Assembly: GCF_030445035.2 (NCBI RefSeq)
Contig: NC_080678.1
Coordinates: 118,301,947-118,365,946, forward strand
Length of the DNA stretch: 64,000 bases
Direction of reading: 5' to 3'
DNA from: Dasypus novemcinctus
Lineage: Eukaryota; Chordata; Mammalia; Cingulata; Dasypodidae
Shown: positions 34,973 to 46,739 of the stretch, in pieces
Numbering within the stretch: position 1 is the stretch's first letter
Layout of the letters: every line of letters starts with the position of its first letter
Notes under the pieces: model-generated
The model's database searches: none
What the model saw: only the letters and a program-made list of their open reading frames with translations
What the model was told of the DNA's origin: nothing
Program-made: the position numbers and the translations under genes

Positions 34973-36475
34973 GTACATATTGTCTTGATATATATCCATC
35001 TTCAGCAGTTGCGTAGTTCTAAAGCTGCATACTCATGCATTTTAGAAGCTAGAGTGTTGCCAAGTGGTACTTAAACCACCCCAGGAAAGTGAATTTACCT
35101 CTCTCATGTAGCTGAACTCAGGCAGCTGCAGTTTAGCTATTTTTTAATATCATGTCATGCTATTCTCTGAGGTTTATAGACTTAGAATTGTCACAGAAGT
35201 CTGTAAATTTCTATGGTGTTTTTAGATTTCTAAGTGCTGTGGGTGATGGTAATCTCCAAATGTGATTGTTAGTGTTCTCTCCCTACTTATAACTCACTAC
35301 GTCTATGACCCATCTCCTCCAGCATATCTCTTCCAAAGCAGTATTTCTCTTGGAATCTTCCCTTTCCTTTCCCTTAGCCAGTGCCTTAGACCTAGTTGTC
35401 ATTCTGGGATGGGAATTCCTTCACCAACTGTTCCTTCAGTTCTTTCTCCCAACACATCTCTTTCTTCTGCTTCCTCCAGCATGCAGTTTAGGAGCTTGTT
35501 CTTTCTCGATCACGCAACCAAGGTGTTTGTCCTATTGTCTTGTACCTAAAACCTAGACTTCTCTCTCCTTCACAATTTCCACTAAGGATGACTTTTCAGG
35601 CTATGCTGAAGAATTCCTTGTACTTATCATTCTTACATGAACTGCCTCGCTTTCATAATCCTGTTCTCTTCAAATGCTGTGGCTCGCTTCCTATTTCTTG
35701 ATCACATGCCATCTTATATTGTCATCTGGTGTTGTGGCCTTAGATCCTCAGAGCAGAGAAATCTTTTGTTGGGAGCTCTCACAGCATGGCATTTTACATG
35801 TGAGAATCTGTGAATGGGATGGAGTTTGGTCAGTGTTTGGATTTCAACTCATTATCATAACGGGAATTTCTTTGCTTGTTTAGCATCTGCCTAAAAAATT
35901 AAGGTCTGCCTTTTAATTTGGGGATTTCAGAAAACAAACCAACCCACCTACCCACCCTTTGTTTCACCTCTTGAAGGGGAACTTGACTAGTTTACCTCCT
36001 GGTACAATAGACTCTTCTCTTCATCAAGTCATCTCCTTTTACATATTCTAAGGGTGTAGGGTAGATGGGGAGAGGACTAGCCCCAGAATCTTTCTTCTTA
36101 TGTTCTCCAGAGATTGAGGGATGACCAGGAGGACAGGGACTGAACCCTCACTCCCAAAATCAGAGAATTTCCTAGTCTAATAAAAGATGCCTCCCCAAAG
36201 GGTCCTGTGAGCATCATGAGGTGATAAGAAACATTTTGAAGAATTTCCTTTTGAATCAGGAACAAGCCCTTTCTCCTCTACTGCCCAGGCCTTGAGACCA
36301 GTGAAGGTTTGATACCCTCCTTTGTTGCTTATAAACAGGCAGTTTCCAGAACTCTCCAGCTTGTTCTGTGGTTAGTACCTAACTCAGTAGGTTGTAGAAG
36401 TAATGAACTGAGTCCAATGAAATGCTTGGTAAGTACTTGACTGATCATGGTTGTTCAGTAAATGGTGAATATTCT
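34973..36475. other. PIWI pseudogene intron, nothing recognised
   Basis: Ordinary intronic sequence. I see no exon, RNA gene or clear repeat. Confidence 0.5.
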
Positions 36476-36895
36476 TATTTTTTTTAAAGATTTATTTATT
36501 TATTTATTTCTCTCCCCTTTCCCCCAGCCCCAGTTGTCTGTTCTCTGTGTCTATTTGCTGTGTCTTCTTCTTTGTCCACTTCTGTTGTTGTCACCATCAT
36601 GGGAATCTGTGTTTCTTTTTATTGCATCATCTTGTGTCAGCTTTCTGTGTGTGTGGCACCATTCCTGGGCCATACACACTTTCTTTCACACTGGGTGGCT
36701 CTCCTTATGGGGCACACTCCTTGCATGTGGCTCTCCCCTATGCAGGGACAACCCTGCATGGCAGGGCACTCCTTGCACACATCAACGCTGTGCATGGGCG
36801 AGCTCCACACAGATCAAGGAGGCCCGGGGTTTGATTCATGGAGCTCCCATGTGGAAGACGGATGCCCTAACCACTGGGCCAAATCTGCCACCTTA
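36476..36895 (-). repeat. DAS SINE, antisense
   Basis: Complete antisense DAS SINE; the flanks 'tgaatattctta' (about 36464) and 'tgaatatgctta' (about 36896) look like its target duplication. Confidence 0.9.
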
Positions 36896-37242
36896 TGAAT
36901 ATGCTTATGATGGAATCCTGCAGTGAGTGTTTTTTTAACCCTGCTTGTTGGCTTCATGATAAATTGCAGGGAATTGAAACACTAGATCCAAAGGACCTGT
37001 GCAAGTTTAAGCTCTTGATGCAACTGCCAAATCGCCTACATTGCAGCCTGTCTCTCCACACACTCTCCCTCACAGCTCTCATGTAAGCTCTAGAAATGTC
37101 ACCCTCTTGGACCCAAATATTTGCTTAATCAGTCTACTCTAGCTAGTCATTGCTCCACCTCAACTGCTTCCTTGATGGTTTTCATTTCTCCTGTCACTGC
37201 CTGGCTGTTTCTCTGGGAGTCTCACGTGTGTTTGCTTTCAAG

Positions 37243-37417
37243 GTCATCTGCATGCTGTCCAACAACAGGGAAGACAAGTATGATAGCATAAAAAAATACT
37301 TGAGTACCGACTGCCGCATTCTGAGCCAATGCTTGCTGGTGCGGACCACAGAGAGATCACAGATGCCAATGAGCATTGCTATCAAGATGGGAGGAGAGCT
37401 CTGGAAGGTGGACACAG
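37243..37417 (+). pseudogene. PIWI pseudogene exon (MID, guide 5'-end pocket)
   Basis: The acceptor is 'ttgctttcaag'. Reads [20 protein letters not shown], then [15 protein letters not shown], then [15 protein letters not shown]. The Y-x-x-IKK-YL ... Q pocket residues that hold the guide 5' end are still visible. Between MSIA and KMGGEL the family has about nine more residues (TKIALQMNC-like), so about 27 bases were deleted in frame. Confidence 0.93.
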
Positions 37418-37444
37418 GTGTATGTTGGATTTCGTTGCCTACTC

Positions 37445-37812
37445 TTTTTTTAAAAAAGATTTATTTATCCCCCCCACCCTGCTGTCTGCTCTCTCTGTCC
37501 ATTTGTGGTGTGTTCTTCTGTGTCTGTTTGTCTTCTCTTTAGGTGACACAGGGAACCCATCCTGGGACATTCCAGAGTGGGAGAGAGGTGATCACTCTCT
37601 TGCGCCACCTTAGCTCCCTGGTCTGCCACGTCTCTCATTGTCTCTCCTCTGTGTCTTTTTGTTGCATCATCTTGTTGCACCTGCACTCCTGCACAGGCCA
37701 GCACTCCATGTGAACCAGCTTGGCTTCACCAGGAAGCCCCAGGAATCAAACCCCAAACCTCCCATGTGGTAGACAGGAGCCCAATCACGTGAGCCACATC
37801 CACTTCCCTCAT
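37445..37812 (-). repeat. DAS SINE variant, antisense
   Basis: T-rich tail and tRNA-like head with a body differing from the other copies ('gggaacccatcctgggacat' near 37550). It is a distinct subfamily or a rearranged copy. Confidence 0.75.
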
Positions 37813-37940
37813 TGGCTTGTCCTTATTTGTTTGTGTTTAGTGGGATTTAATAAGAGCCTAAAGAACTCTTTTTTAATTCAGTGGTTAAAGTTTGCTTGGA
37901 TTCTGTTATAACTAAATCTACCTTTATTTTAAAATTTAAG

Positions 37941-38043
37941 CTAAAGCAAGCAATGTTTATTGGTATCGATTGTTTCCATGATATTGAAAATTGACAGAAG
38001 TCAATTGCAGGGTTGTGTCAAGCTTGAATGAAGATTTAACACA
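37941..38043 (+). pseudogene. PIWI pseudogene exon with first catalytic Asp, then stop
   Basis: The acceptor is 'aaaatttaag'. Reads LKQAMFIGIDCFHDIEN, then TGA (37992-37994), then QKSIAGL and, after a further frame change, LNEDLTQ. The family has VGIDCYHD-T-GR-SIAGFVAS-N-G-TRW. The first Asp of the catalytic Asp-Glu-Asp-His set (37968-37970) is intact, but the slicer domain cannot be made. Confidence 0.93.
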
Positions 38044-39164
38044 GTGAGTAAGCTTTTGCAGATGTTGTTTAGTTGGTGTTAAGCCTAGAGAATGAGAGCG
38101 GTCTTTGGGTGAAACTGGAGAGGTGAGCCAAACAAGAAGTTGCCAGCTTCTCAAGAGGCCAGGAGCTGGAAAGAAAAGTTGTTCTTTGCCCTTCTGTATA
38201 TTTCCAAAATATAGTGGAAGGCTTCAAAAAGTTTTATATTGCTACGTAGCCAATCATCACAAAGTTAGCAGCTCCAGGTAACATCTGTTTGTGACTGGAC
38301 AGTTCTGTGGGTCAGAAACCTGGCACGGTATGGGCGCAGGCCTCACAAGTTTAAAGTCCAAGTGTGTTAGCTGAGCTGCATCATCACCTGGAAGCCTGGG
38401 GTCCTCTTCCAAGCTCACATGGATGTGGCAGAATCCATCCCTTGTGGTTGTTGTGGGACTGAGGTCCTGTTGGGGTTTGGCTGTCAGGTCATATAAGCTT
38501 CTAGAGCATGTCCACATTTCTTAAGTGTCCCCTCCATCTCCAACCAACCTGGGCACACTGAGTTTTCCTTCTGATTTGAATCCCTCTGTCTTTTCTGCCA
38601 CCAGCCAGAAGTAACACTCTGCTTTAGAGGGTCTCCTGTAATTATATTATTCCTCCTTGGAAAACATTATTTTAAGGGGAACTCTGCCCCATAGCATATA
38701 TCATCACAGGGGTGGTAACTCGGCATATACATAGGATCTGGATTTGGAGTAGGGCATTTGGGGAACCATTGTTGGAATGCAGCCTGCCTCTCTAGGTGGA
38801 TCATCAGTACAAGAAGGAAGACAAACATGGAAACCCAAGTGGGATGCAGAGGCAGCCAGGAAGGAGGATCTGGGGCTTCTCATCTATTTGTGCATAAACT
38901 ACCCAGAAGAGGAAGGCTGCTTCTAGCTACCAGACCTCTCCTTTTCTCCAGGGGCCCTTTTCTTTTCTGCTCTTGGGTACAAATCACACTGTTCCCTGAA
39001 ATGAATTTGTGCACACTTCAGTACATAATTCCTTCTGCATTACATGATACATGACTGTCGTAAATCACCATTTGTTTCATCATAATGTTTGTGGTCAGTG
39101 AAGCATAACTGCCAAGAGTATTCTTTAAGGAGCAACCTTTTTATTTTTAAATTTTTTCCTTACA

Positions 39165-39240
39165 AAGTCCTGGGGATCAAACCCAAGACCTTTTACATGG
39201 GAGGCAGGTGCTTAACCACTTGAGTGACATCTGCTCCCCA
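39165..39240 (-). repeat. tRNA-like SINE head fragment
   Basis: Minus strand; 'ggggatcaaacccaagacct' followed by 'cttaaccacttgagtgacat'. Same type as 980-1220. Confidence 0.6.
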
Positions 39241-40103
39241 AGAAGAACCGTTTTTATTTTGACAGATGATTAACTTGACCAGCCACCATATTCTCTGTCA
39301 AAATGAAAACCTTCTTTTGCTATGTTTTTCTGGGGGGGAATTAGAGAATGATATTGCAGTGATAAGGACAAATTAAGCTTTCATTCATTCAACAGATATT
39401 GTTGAGTACCATTTTCTAAATACTCAGATTGCAGTCGTTAATCTGTAGACCAAAAAAGCCTGCCCTTTCCTATGGAGCTTAAATTCTGGTGGAGAGGCAG
39501 GCAGACAAATGCACACAAGTGGTCAAGATGCACTGAAGTAAACTAAAACACAACAAGACAGTTGAAACTTGAGGGAAGTGTAGACTTTTTCTTGACATAT
39601 TGTGAGGCTGTTACAATAGCTGTCACCATTCCCAAGAGAGCTGCTTTCTCAAAGCAGATGGTTGTAGATGAACCAGAGTGTGAGAACTCCATCTCCAGGA
39701 GGAGGCCCCCAGGAGTTCTGGCTCTTTGTTTGTTGTTGTTGTTGCGTTCTCCCATAGGGGAAACTGCACAGCCATGCATAGTGACAGTGGTGTAATCTGT
39801 AGTATTGCTGTTAAATGCCCCCTTATCCTTTTGCACACATCAATGTTTTGTAAAAATGTTTGATGTCATAGGGGACCAAGACTTTGGCGAGCTCTGTAGG
39901 GGGTTATAGAATTGATCTTTAATAAGATCCTCAATTCCGATTGTGATGTTGATGTTATAGATTCATTCAGAAGGGAAGTAAGATTCCAAAGCTCTTGTTT
40001 TCCAAACCAATCACTTATAATCTCAGCGCACATGGTACCCTCGATGTGTTTTCCAAAAATCAGGGCAAAAACTCGTGGATGGGCTGAAGACCTGCTTGTG
40101 TGG

Positions 40104-40363
40104 TCAACACTAATAGTTTTCAACTGGGGCAACTTCTGCCTTCCCGACCCCCATCCCCAGAGGACACTGGTCCTTGTCTAGAGACTTTCCAAATGTCATG
40201 GTTCACAGTTTGGGGTGGGGGTGTGCCTGGTGACTGGCCTCTAGTGCGCAGAGGTCAGGGACGCTGCTAACCCTACAATGCATAGCGCAACCTCCTGCAG
40301 CAAAGAATTATCTGGCCCCCAAATGTTGACAGTCCTGTGGTGAGAAGTCCTGGACTAGACTGA
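40104..40363 (-). repeat. MER5A-like hAT DNA transposon fossil
   Basis: The sequence from 'gttttcaactggggcaactt' through 'gctgctaaccctacaatgca' to 'gaattatctggcccccaaat' and 'gagaagtcctgga' is recognisable as reverse-oriented MER5A, an ancient non-autonomous hAT-Charlie element. Confidence 0.75.
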
Positions 40364-41289
40364 AGGTTTAGGCTGTGAAAGACCCTAAGTGCTGTAGTGT
40401 CAACAATGAGCCTCAAATTTGTTGAAACTACCAGTGGTTACTGTCTATTAACACAGGGGTCTGGTTTCTTTTCAGCTGCCATGAAGGCCTGGGCTAAGAG
40501 CCCTGCCATCTGTTATTATCATGTAATGGGATAGGGTGGGAGATGGGCAGCTTCAAGCATTGCTAGATTATGAAATACCGCAGCTCGACCTCCTTAAAAC
40601 TCGTTGCTAAGTCCTTTGAGTAAGTATCTACATTGCAAAGGGCCACCTTTATGTGTATGTGTGCATGTGTGTATGTGAGATCTGCACTTGAGTCTTTAAC
40701 ATTTCCAAAGCAAAACTAAAAACCAAAATATATATATATATTTCCAAAGGAATTCCAAGTGTTAACTATGAGGACCAGGAACTTGACACCAATGGTGGGC
40801 TTCAGGCAAGGGGAGGAGAGGAGACCCTACTGCTTTGACTTTGAGCCCCACACCAGAGTCAGAGGGAAAAAAGGCAGAATTGGAATATTGGAGGAGCAGA
40901 TATTTCTTTCCTTCCAGGGTAAACATTTTGCCATTTTCAATCTCCATTCCAGCCCTGAAGTAGGAAGGCTTGGTGGCCTCAGATTTCCACAAGATCCATG
41001 ATGTTAGCCTGGCCAGTGGCTTGCACTCCTCTCCCCTTCACCCAGAGTTTTGCAGTTACCAGGAGGGGGAGCCCTCCCAGCTGGCTTCTCTAGCCCCATC
41101 TGTGTGTCTTTTGGCCCTGCAGTCCTGCCTGAATAGCAGGAATAGCTCCTAAGGCTGGAGGAAAGGACCTTTCCCCTGGGGAGTGGGTGGCTGGCTCTGA
41201 GTAAATACCTCTTTATTTACATCTTGAAATAGACACATGAACCTAAAACAGTGATATTGGGTACCTAGAGTGCTGCTGTCCCCATATGA

Positions 41290-41375
41290 TTATTGTCTTT
41301 AGGAGGTACTGGGGATTGAATGGAGGACCTTCTACGTGGGAAGCAGGCTCTCACCTATGAGCTACACCCACTCCC
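41290..41375 (-). repeat. tRNA-like SINE head fragment
   Basis: Minus strand; 'ggggattgaatggaggacct' followed by 'gagctacacccactccc'. Confidence 0.6.
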
Positions 41376-42699
41376 TGCAAACTCTTTTAGGAGATATGTA
41401 TATGATCTTTCACATATTGAATGCTTTCAAGATAAGACTGAGTAGACACAGTAGCACTTATCATAATTTTTTAAAGTACCAAACTAACTGTAATTGTGAT
41501 GAAGAAATGTATCAACATCAGATTTTTTATTGAGTCTCAAAGAAGAATTCAAATTCCACTTCCAGGCATGATTGCCCAGAGGGAATGATAAGCCCTTTTG
41601 TAGTTTTATTTTCATTTTTTAAAGATCTGATTGTATAATTTTCTTAACTTACTTCAGTTTAGCAAAGTCACTTAATTCAAATAACTTCTCCTTAAAAAGT
41701 ATTTTTGTTCTTTACACCAATTTGAGCTTATATTATTACTTTTACACTGTGGGTCTTTATTTGGACATAGGAATTGTGCTTGGTGGTCTGGCCAGATAGG
41801 TTTCTTAAACTCACTTTCATAGGAGTCTGTGACCCAAAAACATTGTTTTCTAGTGGGGCCCTAAATTGTATGTTACGATTATAGGAGAGAGTAAATTGTG
41901 TTTTGTATTGACACTCCTCAATCATCAAAGTCAAGTCTTAGTAAATATAACCTAAAAATCAAAGTATTTAATTAACACACTAAGGAGGTTTATTCTTTTT
42001 AAATGTTTTCTTGCATTTCTAGGGGACAATATCTAAACTAAACCAAAGCCCACTTTCTCTTATGTGCAAATTTTCTGCATGTAATACCTATCTCCTCTGA
42101 ACCGGGATGATTCAATACCAAAGTAATATTCACAGTTATTTGGCAACAAAATACAGAGTTTAATTTTTAAAAATCAGGACTGGATAATATGGACATCATG
42201 AAATAATTGAAAATGATATTCATAAATTGCTTTGTCTTTTTTTTGAGGAAACAACTCTTAGAGGGAAGCTGCAGGCAATACAATATAGGGCTAAACACAC
42301 AAGTTTCAGGTAAAGTGTTAGAAATAGTTTATATACGTTTGCAAGTGAAACAAGTTACAAGAGAGAAAACACACTTACCCTAATAAAAAGAACTAAACAT
42401 GAAAAAAAATAGTTTATATAAATGAATTTTTAAATGATTATATATGTATAATGGAACAGAACATAAGAGAACTGATAAATGTTGAATAGAAAGATAACTT
42501 TGTAATTGAATATCTAGCAATGATAAAGATGGTAGAAGTGAGAAAATTAGATAGAAGGGTTAAAGGGCAGATTAGACACAAAAGAACAGAAATAATTAAC
42601 TGCAAAATCCATTCAAAGAAATTCACAGAACTCAGTGCAGAGTCATGGAGAGATGGAAGGTATGAATACACATTATCGAAATGTAAAACTAAGTGAGCA

Positions 42700-44000
42700 G
42701 ATTTGCTATAGGTTGAGTAGAAGTTCAAAAAGGTGGAGCTAGCAGGAAGGGGGTCAATATTAAAGAGAGAATTGCTGAAAACCTGACTCCTTAGATTCAG
42801 GAATAATAGAACCTAAGCAAGAACAATTAAAATAAATCCATACCTAGACACATAGTGAAACATCAAAATATCCGAGACAGGAGATTTTAAAATCAGAAGA
42901 GGAAAATATATTATTGATAAACAATAAAAATTCCATTCAGCCATAGAAAGCAGAAGACATTGAAATAATATCCTCAATATGCTAACAAGTAACTCTCACC
43001 CTAAAGTTTGGTACCCAGTTAAACTATCATTCAAAGGTGAGAGTGAAATAAAACAAGATTTAGATAGTTACACATATTGTATATGTCCATCAGACCCTCC
43101 CTGAAATATAGCAACCATAAAGTATATATTTAGGGGAAAGGAAAGTGAACAAATAAAGAAGGAATGAGATTCAAGAAGCAATGCTATCAAAAATATTTGG
43201 GAGTTTAAAACACTGACCTTATAAATGTCAAATTTGGGGAGTATGTAAGAACTAGGTAGATATAAAATATTGGACATAAACACCATTTGCATGGGAAAAT
43301 AGGGATCAGGGCTAAAGAATCCAGAGATCCTCAGTTGCTAGGTAGAATGGTTAAATTTAAGTTTAAATGATTCACTTCAGACTTGTTGACTATGTAAATT
43401 AAAATATATGGGAAACCATGAAGTGAAATAAAACTTGACTTCCATCTCAATAGAGTGGGGGGAGGGATAAATGAAAATGAAAGAAAGGCAGAAATATTGA
43501 TCAATCTAGTAAAAGACAGGAAAGGATTAAGCAAAACACAGATAAAACATAAATTTAAAGAACAAAATAATAGGGTCCACATAAAATAAACCCGATAATT
43601 TAAACAGATTAACCTTGCCTCTTAAATCAGAACACAGGTTGGAGAAAAATCAGTAAGTTAGTTGTTCTTTAGAAGAAACACTCCTAATAAATCTTAAAAG
43701 TATGATAAAATTGGGGGAAAAAAGGGATGGAAAAATACACCAGAATATTAACCCAAAATTCTGGCCTTGGATATATTGATATAAAGAAATAAGTGAAACT
43801 AACAGTTCACCAGAAAGAGAGCAATTCTGAATTTGTAGGTGCACAACCTAAGCTCCAATCTGGCTATATACTTTAGAGAAAGACTTGCGTTTTGTGCCCA
43901 AGAAAGCACCCATTAAAATCTTCCTCATGTCTTTAATCTGGAAAAAAAATTAGGAGGAAATTATCAACAAGAGAATGGATAATGAATGTTGAAGCCTGTA
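42700..44000 (+). repeat. Old L1 / half-L1 (ORF1-type) remnant
   Basis: A-rich sequence with recognisable ORF1-region wording, for example 'gagagaattgctgaaaacct' near 42765, and a block near 42950-43050 about mis-spelled 'accctaaagtttggtaccca', 'aaactatcattcaaaggtga'. There are many stops. Confidence 0.6.
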
Positions 44001-44141
44001 TATGATGGGGAATTACTCAACAGGCAATGGAATGGACTAGGAACACTTTATTATGTAATTCTGGATAATAATATCTATCCAACAATATGGGTAAATCTTT
44101 AAACTAGAGTAAATAAAAGTTCTTTTGACATATACAACATA

Positions 44142-44168
44142 CAACATATATATATACACACACACAAT
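44142..44168. repeat. TA/CA microsatellite
   Basis: Short 'atatatatatacacacacacac'-type run; the Tyr/Val-rich minus-strand frames across it are spurious. Confidence 0.85.
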
Positions 44169-44488
44169 ATAAATATAAATTTTTGAAATGTATGTTGTTG
44201 AGAGATAATATGTAGGTAATAGCAAATGTGCTAATTTTATTTTTCTGTCTAGACATCTGTGTATACCTTATTAGTCTAAAGCACCTGACAGTACCATCCC
44301 AATGGTTTAAATATCCTTTATGGAGTTGTGTCATTGTTTACCTGTTCAACAGACTGTCATTTAAGGAAACACTTTCTGCTTGGGGAATGCGTTTCTGTTG
44401 AGTAACAGACTAAATGTTTTCAGAGCCTCCACTCACTACGTGCTTTTCTTCTACAATGAGCTGATTCTCATATGTTGTATAATTCCAG

Positions 44489-44635
44489 GTATGGTTTCTT
44501 CATTGTGAGTCAGCCTGTGAAACATGGGACTGTTACTCCCACACATTATAATGTCATCTATGACACTGTTTGCTTGACCCCAGACACAGTGAGCATTTGA
44601 CTTACAAGCTTTGCCACATGTATTATAACTTGCCA
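44489..44635 (+). pseudogene. PIWI pseudogene exon with one-base deletion
   Basis: Reads [20 protein letters not shown], then [12 protein letters not shown]. At 44583-44587 a base is missing, and the frame continues as [17 protein letters not shown] up to the donor GTAAGG. The match to the family's YDFFIVSQ ... [10 protein letters not shown] ... LTYKLCH-YYNWPG is unmistakable. Confidence 0.95.
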
Positions 44636-44810
44636 GTAAGGATCTTCTGATCCCGGTTTTCCTCCAGATCTGTAAAATGAATGGGTCAAACTTGCATGCC
44701 TATGTTTTAATCTGTGATGTGACAAATGTGAAAATGTAAATCTAGAGAAAATAGATGTAAATTAAATTTTTAAAAAAAGAAACTTCCTCTTACTTTTCTT
44801 CCTCCTACAG

Positions 44811-44927
44811 AGTGTGATTTGTGTTCCTGCACCTCGCCACTTTGCTCACAAACTGTCTTACCTCGTGGGTCACAGGATTCAGGCACAGCCACACAATTTA
44901 CTGTCAGAATGTCTCTATTACCTTTGA
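44811..44927 (+). pseudogene. PIWI pseudogene terminal exon
   Basis: The acceptor is 'cttcctcctacag'. Reads SVICVPAPRHFAHKLSYLVG, then HRIQAQPHNLLSECLYYL, then TGA (44925-44927). It retains the VPAP block, the catalytic His of AHK and the terminal Tyr-Tyr-Leu. No stop or frameshift occurs in this exon. Confidence 0.95.
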
Positions 44928-46739
44928 TCTGCTGACGATTGGGCTTTGTACATTTCAATTTGTAAATTGAAGCTGGGCGTTTGCATTATTCTTCTAGATT
45001 CATGTTTCAGATTTGACTCATTCTTGATTGGTCATGGGAGAGGCTCAGAGGGATGTATTCTATTTTCAGTAGTATAACTCACTGAAACAAGACTTTATGC
45101 CCCATTTTCCAGGAAGGAAAACCAACAGTGAGAGTTTTGTCTTACAGCTTAGCTTTCCAATATCTTACAAAGTGCATATAATTTAAACAGAGATGAATGC
45201 TGCCCTTCAAGCAAAGGGACTCAAATAGAAAATGGTTGACCATTATTCACATGCAAATGGCAATAATGCACATCTATAAACAAATATATTGGAACACTAG
45301 CATATACATAGTTTCCCAAGTACAATGTATATGTGCATTGCATGAAACACTCATTGCTTTGTGAAATATTTATTTTGCTTTGGAAGGACAGGAAATATGA
45401 GATGGTGATGGATTTCTGTTAATATTTTCTATTTTTAAATAAGTGACCTATTACTGATATATTATACATAAAATGTTTATGGTATTCTCTGCACTGGGGT
45501 GGGAGTTGAATATATATGTTTGGTATAAAAAGATACCAGTGATTTGAAAGTTGGCAGCTTAGAAACATAAATGCATTTCATCATGTTTTTTTGCAGAGAA
45601 GGAAAACTAAGACCTTGATTGGCATCTCTAACTTCATTCTATTGCACATGTGCCAAGTGTGATGATGTTTATTTTGATAGCTGCACCATCATCAGGAGGA
45701 AATTTTGGATAATTTGTTTGAATGAAGCCATTTTTCCTCCTGAAAGCAGACACATTTTTTTCCTCTCAATATAAACCAATCTTAAGTAGACTCAGAATTT
45801 AATGTGCCTGGTATTTGAGAGTGCCCTATTTTCTGATATTCATAGAGTGGTATATTTTGGGGAGTACTTTGTTTCAAACATGCCAGAAAGTGTTATGTCT
45901 GAAATTGATAGAACTGCTTCAATCATAAGTTAAGTAAATTTGATTTGATATTTAAGCGAGTCTTAGAAGAAATACAATTAAGCAAGAGTTACTTAAACTT
46001 TGCCATCCAGTTAAAATTCTAGTGATCAGTACTGCCAATGGTGATCAATCTATTATAGGAGATTGGCTCATAATGAAAGACAAGCAAAGGCAAAATGCTC
46101 TTTTCCGAAGCCATGAATTAGACTTAAGGTGACACATTTCTAGGTATCTACAGAAAAAGAAACAAACTTAAGTTAGTATTGAAACTTTCTGTATGTTCCT
46201 ATTATGCAATATGTGCAAATATAATTTATCCTTAACAATATTCAAATTTGTAAATTTAAGAGATATGTTTCAATAAAAGTATATAAACTAAAATAATTAA
46301 ATCAGATTTCCTTATTTTAAAAATTCATGTTGGCCTTCATATTCTTAATGTACTGTTTGGAGAAAAAAAATTGTTGCTTTTTCAAACCAAACGGATATAT
46401 TTTCTGGACTAGTGGGGCATCTAAACCTTTAGCCTATAGGCTTTAAAAAAAATTAAGTGAAGGGAGACAGGTATTCGATATTTCTAAGAGAAAACCTATG
46501 ATCCCAAAGGTCTAGGTAAAGCTTCTGTAATTTACCACCATATATAAGTATCCAATTGCTGGGAGGTATCTAATTAAAGGACTATCAGGAATGCATTTGG
46601 CCTAAGTGGAAACATTATATATAATCGAATAAATTTCCTGATTCTGCCAAGATTGTATAAATTATCCATCAAAGTGATAGCAAGGCAAAGGAGAAAACAG
46701 CTTCACTATCTGGCAGGTAGCCCTGATATTTGAGACAAA
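44928..46739. other. AT-rich intergenic DNA, no gene recognised
   Basis: It would hold the PIWI pseudogene 3' UTR at its left edge. No further exon, RNA or clear repeat was identified. Confidence 0.5.

Larger units (their letters stand above)
38044..44488. other. Gap in the PIWI pseudogene: catalytic exons not found
   Basis: The family has two or more exons here, with the VYRDGVGDGQ motif (second catalytic Asp) and the KKR-NTRFF block. I found neither. The interval holds old repeats: a possible ancient repeat at 38230-38700, SINE heads, MER5A and L1-like DNA. Confidence 0.6.
10639..44927 (+). pseudogene. PIWIL3: PIWI-clade Argonaute pseudogene (PIWIL1/3 type, probably PIWIL3)
   Basis: Functional PIWI proteins are germline Argonautes that bind piRNAs and silence transposons. 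Fourteen collinear exon remnants match this family: part of the N domain (10.6-11.4 kb), PAZ (19.6-21.4 kb), linker/MID (32.9-37.4 kb), the first PIWI active-site exon (GIDCFHD, 37.96 kb) and the C-terminus (AHKLSYL ... YYL, 44.8-44.9 kb). Introns and many splice sites remain, so this is a decayed unitary gene and not a retrocopy. Lesions include TGA at 11333, TAA at 20952, TAA at 33308, TGA at 34329 and TGA at 37992, frameshifts near 10704, 21278 and 44585, an LTR inside an exon, and missing exons at 21.4-32.9 and 38.0-44.5 kb. The PIWIL1/3 group is clear; PIWIL3 is inferred because a dead copy of PIWIL1 would be unexpected. Confidence 0.85.
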
